Below, one piece after another: positions 33,012 through 39,605 of a stretch of DNA of 39,605 bases. Below the pieces are notes generated by a model. That model was not told the origin of the DNA and searched no databases. It was given only the letters and a program-made list of their open reading frames with translations. How positions within the stretch are numbered: the stretch's first letter is position 1; every line of letters begins with the position of its first letter. The stretch comes from a virus. The translations under genes were made by a program, and so were the position numbers. Location: IMG/VR virus record IMGVR_UViG_3300031707_000058, positions 1-39,605 of that record; one strand, given 5' to 3'.

Positions 33012-34109
33012 ATGGGTTTGCCTGGAACATACGCCGGTTTGGTTGAAGACGACAAAGACCCGGAAAAGCTTGGCCGATTAAAGGTCAGAGTCCCGCACGC
33101 TTACGGAGCAGTCGGCGGCGTCTTTGGAGCGATCAGCACGGAAAATCTGCCCTGGGCGCTGCCTGCGGGCCTGCCGAATGGCCTTTCCCAGCAGAGCGGC
33201 GGCTTCGACTGGCTCCCGATAATCGGCGACCAGGTGCTCGTGCGTTTCCTTGACGGAGAACCAGAAAAGCCCGTTTACGAGTGGTTCATGCAGACGCAAA
33301 AGGCCGCTCAGAGCTTCAAACTGCACCAATACAAGGACGCGCCAGGGAGCACTCCCGGCAGCAGTGGCGGCAGCCCCAAGCGCGGAGCACTGGTGCGCTA
33401 CGGCCACACCGTGGAGTGGAACTCGGATGGCCTGATCCTAACCACCAGCAAAGGCTACCGGCTGCTCCTGACCGACGCTAGCAAAGCGGGCAATGACGGC
33501 GACATCCAGCTCGCCACGGCGATGGGCCAATACTTCGAGTTCGATGACCAGCTCAACCAGTGCAATTTGAACGTCAATCAGGACTGGCAGATCAACGTCG
33601 GCAACCAGATGGTCGCTATTTGCGACGCCATCAGCCTCCAAACGATGGCCAACGAAATCGAGATGATCTCCGGCAGCTACATGTCCATCGACACCCTGGG
33701 CAATCTGGAGGTTACCATCGGCGGCGATTGGAAAATGGACGTAACCGGCGATACCTTCTTGACGCTGGTTGGTGACGCGACTATCGACGTGACCGGAAGT
33801 TGGATAATGAGCGTGTTCACCGATGTCAATTTGACCGTCACCGGCCTTTTGGATGTCACCAGCACGGCGGGGATCAGTGTCGGCACCCCAGCGATCATGG
33901 CGCTGGACTTCGGCAGCCTGTTCCTGGGCACTGGGTCAACCGAAGCTTATGTCCTTGGAAATAGGCTGCTTACCTATCTGACCAACCTTGTTACGACCTT
34001 GCTCGGTCACACCCATACCGATCCACAGGGAGGCGCAACCGGCCCGATGTTACCTCCGCCAATCCTGCCCACCATTGCCCTGCTCAGCACCGTCATCAAG
34101 GGTAAGTAG
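33012..34109 (+). CDS. Central baseplate spike, gp5/VgrG-like
   Basis: From ATG 33012 the protein has 365 residues. The N-terminal OB-fold motif reads GLVEDDKDPEKLGRLKVRVP, as in gp5 and gpV spikes. The middle (about 165-300) shows short repeated beta-helix turns (NLEVTIGGDWKMDVTGD, TLVGDATIDVTGSWIMSV). The C-terminus (LTYLTNLVTTLLGHTHTD, then Pro-rich) is typical of spike proteins of environmental myoviruses. The spike punctures the outer membrane. No lysozyme domain is inserted. The longer upstream start overlaps the opposite-strand gene and is unlikely. Confidence 0.85.
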   Translation: MGLPGTYAGLVEDDKDPEKLGRLKVRVPHAYGAVGGVFGAISTENLPWALPAGLPNGLSQQSGGFDWLPIIGDQVLVRFLDGEPEKPVYEWFMQTQKAAQSFKLHQYKDAPGSTPGSSGGSPKRGALVRYGHTVEWNSDGLILTTSKGYRLLLTDASKAGNDGDIQLATAMGQYFEFDDQLNQCNLNVNQDWQINVGNQMVAICDAISLQTMANEIEMISGSYMSIDTLGNLEVTIGGDWKMDVTGDTFLTLVGDATIDVTGSWIMSVFTDVNLTVTGLLDVTSTAGISVGTPAIMALDFGSLFLGTGSTEAYVLGNRLLTYLTNLVTTLLGHTHTDPQGGATGPMLPPPILPTIALLSTVIKGK

Positions 34110-34112
34110 ATT

Positions 34113-34136
34113 TTGTAAACAAACCTTTCTCGTTCT
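34113..34136 (+). promoter_or_regulatory. Composite phage motif: TTGTAAACAA, 8 bases, CGTTCT
   Basis: TTGTAAACAA (34113-34122) and CGTTCT (34131-34136) occupy the gap between the spike stop (34109) and the hub-protein ATG (34146). The order and spacing match the elements at 7295 and 24698. Confidence 0.5.
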
Positions 34137-34145
34137 TCTCGCTGT

Positions 34146-35063
34146 ATGGCATTCCAATCGAAGCTGACCAGCCTGGAACCGCGCAGGCTGCGATTTCAAA
34201 AGCGGATCAAGCTGCTGTCGGGCGGCTACGTGAAACCAGACTCGTTTCCGAACGGCGAGATCACGGTATTCCCCTGGGATGCCAACATCGACGATTGGCT
34301 CGCCGAGCGCGTCCGCAAGGGCAACCGGGATATGTTGCTGTTCGACCTGTGCGCCCAGGTCTGCGATTTGAATGGCTGCCCCCTGGATGCGTTCGTGATC
34401 GGCGATGTGAACACGGTTCTGTTGGTCTCACGGTCGCTCCGTTACAACGGCATCGTGGAATACGAATGCACGTGCCCCAACTGCCGCACCACGACCGTCG
34501 AGACGATCACCGTGCCCGATGAGCTTGGCCGGGTTGGTGAGAAAGACACCAGCTACCCTGGCTTCGACACCCTCACGCTGCCGGAGTGCCAGGACGTGCT
34601 CCAAGTGCGCCCGCTCCAGGTGAAGGACGAAAGCATCATCTTGGCCCGTGAGCCAGCCTCCAAGGCGCTCATGACGGATCGGGTTATGCACATCCTGATG
34701 CCCATTGTCTCCATCAACGACGGCAAGCCAGACGCTTGGGAGGAAGCGACGCGCTGGTATAACGCACTGTCGCCCTCTGATGCCCAATACTTGGAGGACC
34801 GAGAGAACGAACTGTATCCCCACCTCGCTACTGAGATTCCGCACCTGTGCGACCAGTGCCAAAAAAAGTTCAAGCATACCTTGGACTTTACAGCGGAATT
34901 TTTTCGTCCAAGCCTCAAGCCGAGCCACGGAACTAAGATGGCATCAAATGTTCGACCTGGCGTGGAACGGGAAGGGGCTAATTTTAAATCTCAGGGAAGT
35001 GCCGGACCAATTTCTGGAGCAGATGGTGGGTTGGGCAAACGAAAAGATCGAAGCGCAAAATGA
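34146..35063 (+). CDS. Baseplate hub-like protein with split zinc ribbon
   Basis: The 305-residue protein has two Cys pairs (CTCPNC, Cys110/113, and CDQC, Cys235/238) that could form one zinc ribbon across the intervening domain. The segments VNTVLLVSRSLRYNGIVEYE and HTLDFTAEFF resemble hub subunits (gp26/gp28-type) of other myoviruses. After FF at 252-253 the sequence becomes low in complexity and overlaps another, better-looking frame (34948-35091). A T6 run at 34899-34904 and A-AAA-AAG at 34862-34868 lie at the change. It follows the spike gene. Exact T4 equivalent uncertain. Confidence 0.6.
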   Translation: MAFQSKLTSLEPRRLRFQKRIKLLSGGYVKPDSFPNGEITVFPWDANIDDWLAERVRKGNRDMLLFDLCAQVCDLNGCPLDAFVIGDVNTVLLVSRSLRYNGIVEYECTCPNCRTTTVETITVPDELGRVGEKDTSYPGFDTLTLPECQDVLQVRPLQVKDESIILAREPASKALMTDRVMHILMPIVSINDGKPDAWEEATRWYNALSPSDAQYLEDRENELYPHLATEIPHLCDQCQKKFKHTLDFTAEFFRPSLKPSHGTKMASNVRPGVEREGANFKSQGSAGPISGADGGLGKRKDRSAK

Positions 35064-35091
35064 CCAATTAAGCGGATTGGCCGGACCATGA
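34948..35091 (+). CDS. Small overlapping ORF or frameshifted C-terminus of the hub gene
   Basis: In the +1 frame relative to the hub gene, ATG 34948 opens a 47-residue protein starting MFDLAWNGKGLILNLREVP, and its TGA overlaps the ATG of the exonuclease gene. The same frame is open back past 34899 (RATELRWHQ), so it could also be the end of a frameshifted hub product. The composition is more protein-like than the overlapping hub tail. Small genes with this place in tail operons often act as assembly chaperones; unproven here. Confidence 0.5.
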   Translation: MFDLAWNGKGLILNLREVPDQFLEQMVGWANEKIEAQNDQLSGLAGP

Positions 35092-35966
35092 CCGATATTA
35101 TCCTCGACGGAAATTCGCTCTTTGCCCGATGCTGGTTTGCCGTGAAAGAAGACCCGGAGGCAACCCGCAGAGTCTTTGTCCAGTCGGCGCTCCAGCTCCT
35201 CGATCAAAATGAGGGCCGGATCAACATGCCCATCACGCGGACGCTGTTCGGTTGGGACGGCCATGCCAAGACCGACAAGCCACGCCAACCCAAGCCCCAG
35301 GCTTATGCGGACACCCGCAAGCGTGTCCAGGAAGACATCCTGACGCTTTTTGACACCACCAACGGCTACCACCCCGACTACGAGGCGGACGACATTGTGG
35401 CGACCGTCGTGTTCAATTCCAAGGCCGAGCAAATCGTCGTCGTGAGCGGCGACAAAGACCTCATGCAGCTCCAGGGCGGCAACGTGGCCTACTACTGCCT
35501 GAACTCGAAATCAATGCTGCCGTCCCGCACGATCTGCCACAAATTTGCTGTCAAGCGCCCGTCCCAAGTCGCCATTGCCCTGGCCATCATCGGTGATCGC
35601 GGCGACGGCGTTGGCGGCATACCGAAATGGGGGCCGAAGAAGGTCGAGAAGCTGTTCAAAGCCGTGACCGAGGCCATGAATTTCGAGTCGGCCCTGGTGA
35701 CCATCCAAGCCCAAATTCCCGGAAACTTGCTGCCCTTCTTCTTAGACTCGCTAGACAAGACCCTGCTCTACAGTGATGTGCCTGGCGTGCCAGAACCATC
35801 CGAGTTGAGGTTCTGCTCCAGCCGCGAGTTGATGGCGCTGGGCATCAAGGAAATCGCGCAAAGCTACGAGCGCGTCGCCCGGCAGTATGAAGACGGAGGA
35901 GGAGGAGAAGCAACCCTGGACGAGATGCTTAAATCAAGCCGTCCTGCAACAGCGCGGTCAGTATAA
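35088..35966 (+). CDS. 5'-3' exonuclease / RNase H (FEN family)
   Basis: The 292-residue protein shows PIN/FEN metal ligands: ILDGNSL (Asp7), GWDGH (Asp57), DYEADDIVAT (Glu99, Asp101, Asp102) and SGDKDLMQL (Asp122, Asp124). A helix-3-turn-helix region follows (GDRGDGVGGIPKWGPKKVEK, Asp170 and Asp173). It resembles T4 RNase H, T5 D15 and the PolA exonuclease domain, which remove RNA primers and process flaps. It is linked by ATGA to the preceding small frame. Its 3' end overlaps the convergent gene by 38 bases. Confidence 0.85.
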   Translation: MTDIILDGNSLFARCWFAVKEDPEATRRVFVQSALQLLDQNEGRINMPITRTLFGWDGHAKTDKPRQPKPQAYADTRKRVQEDILTLFDTTNGYHPDYEADDIVATVVFNSKAEQIVVVSGDKDLMQLQGGNVAYYCLNSKSMLPSRTICHKFAVKRPSQVAIALAIIGDRGDGVGGIPKWGPKKVEKLFKAVTEAMNFESALVTIQAQIPGNLLPFFLDSLDKTLLYSDVPGVPEPSELRFCSSRELMALGIKEIAQSYERVARQYEDGGGGEATLDEMLKSSRPATARSV

Positions 35967-36702
35967 TTTTGGTATTGAGCGAAGATTCGTAGTGCTTCGC
36001 GTAGCCCTCGTCCTCGCTGCCGCCCGCGTAGTCAAAGCGAGACCTGTCATCCGGGCGTTCTCTTTCCCGCCGTTCTTTGCGCTGCTTCTTATTTGCTTCT
36101 ACTTCCGCGTCCCCCTTCTTCTTCAATATATCGGCATCAGTGTTAAGTTCAGACCAGCAATCGTCGCACACCGATCCGCCAAGGGGAGGCATAAGAGCGT
36201 GCGTGCCTGGTTTTCCGCACTTCCAACAACGATCAAGACCGGGATCTGGTTCTTGCGCTTTACCTTGTGCTTTTCCCCCGACCAGACCCGGCAGCATGTC
36301 TAAAACGCCGTAACCTAACCTGCCAAGCGCAACCTTGTTTCTTTCGTGCCAGCCGAGGGGATCATTGGGTGACCCGGACACAAGCGCCAAAGTTCTAGCA
36401 TTCTTGTCAAGCTGATAAACCTGACCCGTGGCAGGCACCGCCCACTGCTGGCCATCCTGCATCCGATTCAACAAGGCCGTAAACCAAGCGAGATGAGCTG
36501 GACTCGGCTGCCAAGCGGCAGGCGCGAGCACAGGGGTTGCAGCTCCGGCCATACTAAATGGATTGGCGCTGATGGCCCCCAGTATCTTGCCCATGAGGCC
36601 AAAGAATCCGCGCCTGTTCAGCGCCTCAGCGACTTCAGTGTCGTCCTCCAGCAGCGCGGCCAGGATAATCTCGGTGTTGGTTGGCGCAAGATAGCGGCTC
36701 AC
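35929..36702 (-). CDS. Unknown zinc-ribbon protein with repeated terminal motif
   Basis: The 257-residue protein starts at GTG 36702, overlapping the upstream stop (GTGA). A zinc ribbon (CWKCG, then CDDCW; Cys159, 162, 179, 182) is followed by a basic, charged stretch (KKKGDAEVEANKKQRKERRE). The N-terminal motif NTEIILAALLEDDTEVAEAL and the C-terminal NTKIILTALLQDGLI look like copies of one element; part of it also occurs at 37592 (DDTDVAALL). A role as internal virion or head-targeted protein is possible but speculative. Confidence 0.6.
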   Translation of the reverse strand: MSRYLAPTNTEIILAALLEDDTEVAEALNRRGFFGLMGKILGAISANPFSMAGAATPVLAPAAWQPSPAHLAWFTALLNRMQDGQQWAVPATGQVYQLDKNARTLALVSGSPNDPLGWHERNKVALGRLGYGVLDMLPGLVGGKAQGKAQEPDPGLDRCWKCGKPGTHALMPPLGGSVCDDCWSELNTDADILKKKGDAEVEANKKQRKERRERERPDDRSRFDYAGGSEDEGYAKHYESSLNTKIILTALLQDGLI

Positions 36703-37052
36703 AGATTCAAGATCGGAACCGCCCCACCTGAATCACGGTTGAAATAGCGCGTGATGGCGAACTCCAGGAAAGCACCCCCGGAGGCGTTGCCAATCATTTG
36801 GATTTTGGAGTTGCTAGATTCGCACTCGATCAGCTTGGTCTCGTTCGCCGAAAGCGTGTTGTAGAAGTCGCTGCCGCTGGCTCCCATGTCCACCCAAATT
36901 GATCCGTTCCACTCCTGGAAACGGTAGTTCATTGTGTTGACGCCAGAGTTTTTGAGAATGATAGCGGCATCCACGGGCGACGGTTGGATGATGGTAAACA
37001 GCGTGCCAAGAGCCTCGCCAACCACTTGGCTGTCAGTAACATGTATGACCAT
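36699..37052 (-). CDS. Small probable structural protein
   Basis: The 117-residue beta-type protein starts MVIHVTDSQVVGEALGTLFT and contains AAIILKNSGVNTMNYRFQEW and a Gly/Ser-rich end. Patterns like LKNSG.NT..YR are common in small phage virion proteins. It lies three bases after its upstream neighbour's stop and overlaps the next gene by GTGA. No named family recognised. Confidence 0.6.
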   Translation of the reverse strand: MVIHVTDSQVVGEALGTLFTIIQPSPVDAAIILKNSGVNTMNYRFQEWNGSIWVDMGASGSDFYNTLSANETKLIECESSNSKIQMIGNASGGAFLEFAITRYFNRDSGGAVPILNL

Positions 37053-37055
37053 AAA

Positions 37056-37592
37056 TCAAAAGCGTATCCGCCAGGTTAAAGTTAGGCTGAAATCGGAGGT
37101 CTTGTTGATCCCGACGCTGCGGACTTTCCGAGCCAGGAGCGTGTCGTTGCCCGAAAACAAACCGAATTCGGTCAAGAGATAGCCATTGGCATCGCCAACC
37201 GCGACATTGAAACCGACGCGCATTACGAAGGCCGTCAGAAAGTCAACGCTGGTGATCTTGGCTACGGTCGCTCCGAACCCAGAGGCCAGCGCCACGGCAG
37301 ATTCCAGGGCAACATCCGTTACTCTGGCGGCGGTCAAGCCAGTGCCCACCGCAAATTTTTGGACGGTGTAATTCTCGATAGGGGCACGGAAACCAAAGGC
37401 GTAAGCCAGAAGTTGACGGCCTTGGTCCAAAAATAAGTTTCGCCCCAGGCAAGCTTCATCGTGGCCGACACTCCAACCGCTCGGCGTTCGCTCCGGGGTG
37501 ATCCATCCGTAATCACAAGCCTTGCGGAGTGGCAATTCCTTGCCATCCGCAAGCGTGATCTTGGAAACCGTGATTAGACCTTCAGCTCGCAT
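37056..37592 (-). CDS. Probable tail/fibre-related structural protein
   Basis: The 178-residue protein ends with GYLLTEFGLFSGNDTLLARK, then GINKTSDFSLTLTWRIRF. The E.GLF.G...L.AR...K..........W.I.F pattern recurs in tail-collar and fibre-type proteins of phages. The N-terminus (ITVSKITLADGKELPLRKAC) is unassigned. It is coupled to the upstream gene by TGATG. Virion location is inferred. Confidence 0.6.
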   Translation of the reverse strand: MRAEGLITVSKITLADGKELPLRKACDYGWITPERTPSGWSVGHDEACLGRNLFLDQGRQLLAYAFGFRAPIENYTVQKFAVGTGLTAARVTDVALESAVALASGFGATVAKITSVDFLTAFVMRVGFNVAVGDANGYLLTEFGLFSGNDTLLARKVRSVGINKTSDFSLTLTWRIRF

Positions 37593-38326
37593 CAGTCAGC
37601 TCCAGGGGCCTCCAAGAGCCGGTCGGCGATGTCCTGGATCGACGCCCTGCCGTCCAATTGCTCCATCGCGGGCTGCATTGGATTGATGGCCGCTTTGGAG
37701 GGGACGCCACAGGCTTTGGGAGGCAGCTTGACTCGTTGACGGAAATTCATTCGGCTCGGAGGAGCACCGCCGAGGCGGCGGCGAAGAGGCATACCCCGGC
37801 CTGCCCCCGCCATGCCCAAATCCTCCTTCATGGCCTTGTCCGGCTGTTCGCCGTCCTTGGTCTTGCCGACGCCCTCGTCCTTCTTCTTGCCGAAGGAGCC
37901 TTTGTTCTTGCAGAAGCCGCATTGGCAACCGGCTTTATGTCCGCCTTCGGACAGCAGCGCAGCGACATCAGTGTCGTCGCCGTCGATGAGCTGGCGCAAA
38001 GTCTCCTTCATGGCCTCCTTGCTGATTGCTTCGCCCTCGTCCTCGCTCTTGCCCTGGCCGGTGGTCGTGGCGTCCTTGCCGCTGGTCGGCGCGTGCGATG
38101 GGGCCGCAGCCACGGGGGCGGGAATCGACCCCGAAGGTTGCTTGTAAGCCTTCTTGACGGGTTCGCCCTCGTCCTCGCTCTTGCCCTGGCCGGTGGTCGT
38201 GGCGTCCTTGCCGCTGGTCGGCGCGTGCGATGGGGCCGCAGCCACGGGGGCGGGAATACCGTCTTCGCTAACCCTGCGAGCGTGCCGGGCATCGTCCAAT
38301 CTCGAAATGAACTCGAATGCTTTCAT
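37592..38326 (-). CDS. Low-complexity internal protein with 32-residue duplication
   Basis: From ATG 38326 the protein has 244 residues: MKAFEFISRLDDARHARRVS, then two identical 32-residue copies (24-55 and 68-99; begin IPAPVAAAPSHAPTSGKD), then LRQLIDGDDTDVAALLSEGG and a Cys cluster (CQCGFC, 134-139). The N-terminus loosely recalls the capsid-targeting start of T4 internal proteins (MKTYQEFI), suggesting a packaged or scaffold protein, but this is a weak hint. Its ATG overlaps the HNH stop (ATGA); the earlier start at 38368 is unlikely. Confidence 0.6.
   Translation of the reverse strand: MKAFEFISRLDDARHARRVSEDGIPAPVAAAPSHAPTSGKDATTTGQGKSEDEGEPVKKAYKQPSGSIPAPVAAAPSHAPTSGKDATTTGQGKSEDEGEAISKEAMKETLRQLIDGDDTDVAALLSEGGHKAGCQCGFCKNKGSFGKKKDEGVGKTKDGEQPDKAMKEDLGMAGAGRGMPLRRRLGGAPPSRMNFRQRVKLPPKACGVPSKAAINPMQPAMEQLDGRASIQDIADRLLEAPGAD
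38030..38257. repeat. 96-bp direct duplication within the 37592 gene
   Basis: Bases 38030-38125 recur at 38162-38257, identical as far as I can see, with 36 unrelated bases between them. The length is a multiple of three, so the frame is kept and the protein gains a 32-residue repeat. The identity points to a recent duplication or ongoing recombination. Confidence 0.85.
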
Positions 38327-38895
38327 ATTGGTAATTGACTGAGATGGCTGTGAGCACGCTCGATCCAAGCTTGAAAATCAGCGGCGCTCATTGTTCTTTT
38401 TGCTTTGTTACAGATTTCGCAGCAAGCCACACTATTCTCCGGCGTGTAGCCTTTGGTATTATCTACGCGGTCAATACCATTGTAATGGATCGAGCCAAAC
38501 ATGCCTATACGACCCCGGACATTCTGAGGTTCAGCACCACAGTAGCGACAATCGGAGAAAATCAATCGAACCACGTCCTCGCGGGTAAGCGCAAAGTCGA
38601 GTTGACGCTTTCTGGCAGCTTGAACATAGGTGTTTACGACCGAATTGATCGCGTGCTCACCCGGTGCTTTACGGCGAAGTTTGCCAGAATTTGATGCTTT
38701 TTCACGCTGAAGACAGCCGCAGCTTTTTGTGCGCCCACGAGACAAAACAGAAGGCCGCGTGACTGTAATTTTTCCGCAAGCGCACTGAAGTTCGATTTGG
38801 CGGAGGATTTGGCCCCCACTAACCGTCCTTTCAAGTTCTCGAAGCACGGTTAACCGTCCAAACTTTTGTCCAGCATTTATCTGTAACCCATTCAT
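38323..38895 (-). CDS. HNH homing-type endonuclease 3
   Basis: This 190-residue paralogue has an N-terminal zinc motif (LQCACGKI, SCGCLQREK) and a C-terminal HNH core (CRYCGAEP, NGIDRVDNTKGYTPENSVA, CCEICNKAKRTM). It sits between the tail-tube gene and the 37592 gene with TAATG and ATGA overlaps on its two sides, so it is inserted exactly between co-translated genes without breaking either. That fits a mobile free-standing endonuclease adapted to dense phage operons. Confidence 0.85.
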   Translation of the reverse strand: MNGLQINAGQKFGRLTVLRELERTVSGGQILRQIELQCACGKITVTRPSVLSRGRTKSCGCLQREKASNSGKLRRKAPGEHAINSVVNTYVQAARKRQLDFALTREDVVRLIFSDCRYCGAEPQNVRGRIGMFGSIHYNGIDRVDNTKGYTPENSVACCEICNKAKRTMSAADFQAWIERAHSHLSQLPI

Positions 38896-39512
38896 TATGG
38901 CACACTTACGATCATTGAGTCGATATTTACGGGGTAATACCTATCAATTTGGAGGGAGAGCTGGCAGTCCACCTTGCCGCTGGTGGTCATATCAGCATCC
39001 GAAAACTTGAAGCCCTTCAAGAGCACGCCTTCCAGGTAATACTTCAAGCCGTTTTTCATCGTATTGGGCATCGACTGGGGCACACCACGGATGTCCGCGT
39101 TTTGCGCGACCTGGTTGGGGACAATCCAGGTGAAAAACCCATCCGACTTGACGAAGCTGGTCAAGGCCACGCCGCCTGTGAGCGGATTTCGGATGAGCCA
39201 AAACCACTTTTCCAGCGCCGTGGCAATGTCAGCGGCAAAAGCGTAGCGAACAGGAATTTCCACGGCGGGTGTCGGGGTGTCGCCGCCAATCAGAAAGTTG
39301 GTCTGTTGCATGTATTTGACACCGATGACTTCGATGCTGCGCTCCGGGAAAGGAAACTTCTCCACCGCGAACTCGACCTGATCCGTCCAGTTCATACGGA
39401 GAACTTGGGGCAGATTGAGCGTGAACTTAAACAAGTCTTGGCGCTGCAAGTCCAGACCTTGCCCCTGTCCGGCTTGCCCGCCGAACGTGTTCTTGAATAG
39501 CATTCTGCTCAT
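38895..39512 (-). CDS. Tail tube protein, gp19-like
   Basis: The 205-residue protein follows the tube pattern: LFKFTLNLPQVLRMNWTDQV at the start, PFPERSIEVIGVKYMQQTNF in the position of the gp19 loop, AVEIPVRYAFAADIATALEK then FWLIRNPLTGGVA, and a C-terminal LLKGFKFSDADMTTSG. Tube subunits stack as hexameric rings inside the sheath. It directly follows what looks like the end of a sheath gene, the usual myovirus order. It starts at ATG 39512. Confidence 0.7.
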   Translation of the reverse strand: MSRMLFKNTFGGQAGQGQGLDLQRQDLFKFTLNLPQVLRMNWTDQVEFAVEKFPFPERSIEVIGVKYMQQTNFLIGGDTPTPAVEIPVRYAFAADIATALEKWFWLIRNPLTGGVALTSFVKSDGFFTWIVPNQVAQNADIRGVPQSMPNTMKNGLKYYLEGVLLKGFKFSDADMTTSGKVDCQLSLQIDRYYPVNIDSMIVSVP

Positions 39513-39517
39513 AAATC

Positions 39518-39605
39518 TTAGCCAGTTACGTTAGTGAGGTCTGCGCCCGATTCACGGACAACAGCGTTGATGTAGATACGCTCCACGGCGTCAGTCGGCA
39601 CGACG
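39518..39605 (-). CDS. C-terminus of a probable tail sheath protein, partial
   Basis: The minus strand is open from the window edge to TAA at 39520-39518 and encodes PTDAVERIYINAVVRESGAD and a few more residues. The segment resembles the C-terminus of sheath or similar tail proteins (VERIYINAVV), and the next gene encodes a tube-like protein, the usual sheath-tube order. Only about 28 residues are visible, so the call is tentative. Confidence 0.45.
   Translation of the reverse strand, partial: VVPTDAVERIYINAVVRESGADLTNVTG

Noticed and set aside
1-39605. tRNA genes, insertion sequences or an integrase
   Set aside because: I saw no cloverleaf, transposase or integrase-like protein; a covariance-model search would be needed to exclude tRNAs fully.

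Overview
This window looks like part of the genome of a contractile-tailed bacteriophage (myovirus type), probably a large one recovered from environmental DNA. Recognisable T4-type functions are a portal (gp20-like), a gp25-like baseplate wedge protein, a gp5/VgrG-like central spike, tail-tube-like proteins, a UvsW-like helicase, a gp47/SbcD-like nuclease, a CHC2/Toprim primase, a 5'-3' exonuclease and a GroES-like co-chaperonin. Genes are tightly packed, often joined by ATGA or TAATG overlaps, and switch strand often. No terminase or major capsid gene was recognised, and no tRNA was seen. The host cannot be read directly. The Ig-like domain at 7871-8488 is of a style common in Verrucomicrobiota, two genes encode lipoproteins, and few genes have a clear Shine-Dalgarno sequence. 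This points weakly to a Gram-negative host, possibly Verrucomicrobiota (inference).

Layout. 1-3300 (minus): three unknown genes, then a 248-bp structured gap with four perfect 21-bp direct repeats next to a gene for a protein with two winged-helix-like units, resembling a plasmid iteron/Rep arrangement. 3383-7287: an HNH endonuclease, the helicase, and a GT9-type glycosyltransferase carrying DnaJ-type zinc motifs. 7380-10058 (plus): an acidic protein, an Ig-domain protein and two unknowns. 10036-14697 (minus): collagen-like tail fibre, HU-like protein, PKD-gp25 fusion, portal. 14758-17592: a small RHH-like protein, three small minus-strand genes, a second HNH, and the gp47-like nuclease. 17667-19840 (plus): two lipoproteins, a 51-residue protein, and a monocistronic-looking gene with a leader hairpin and a clear terminator. 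19830-25793 (minus): a 1396-residue tail protein ending in a phosphodiester-glycosidase (NAGPA) domain, a two-domain co-chaperonin, and the primase. 25990-30447 (minus): a carbohydrate-modification operon (sulfotransferase, glycosyltransferase, methyltransferase, and a GT2/GT9/GH130-like fusion). 30444-32993 (minus): an M23-like/lectin tail protein and a tube/baseplate-like protein. 33012-35966 (plus): spike, zinc-containing hub protein, exonuclease. 35929-39605 (minus): structural and internal proteins, a third HNH, a tail tube and the end of a probable sheath gene.

The most unusual signal is a recurrent set of short DNA elements that look phage-specific: TTGTAAACAA, CGTTCT and GGTCRRTGCGG (R = A or G). 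They combine in order upstream of several transcription units and may be the phage's own promoter and leader code. Other notable points are the iteron-like region, the zinc-motif glycosyltransferase, the three-domain glycan enzyme, the NAGPA tail protein, three HNH paralogues at gene junctions, and possible frameshifting in the hub gene.
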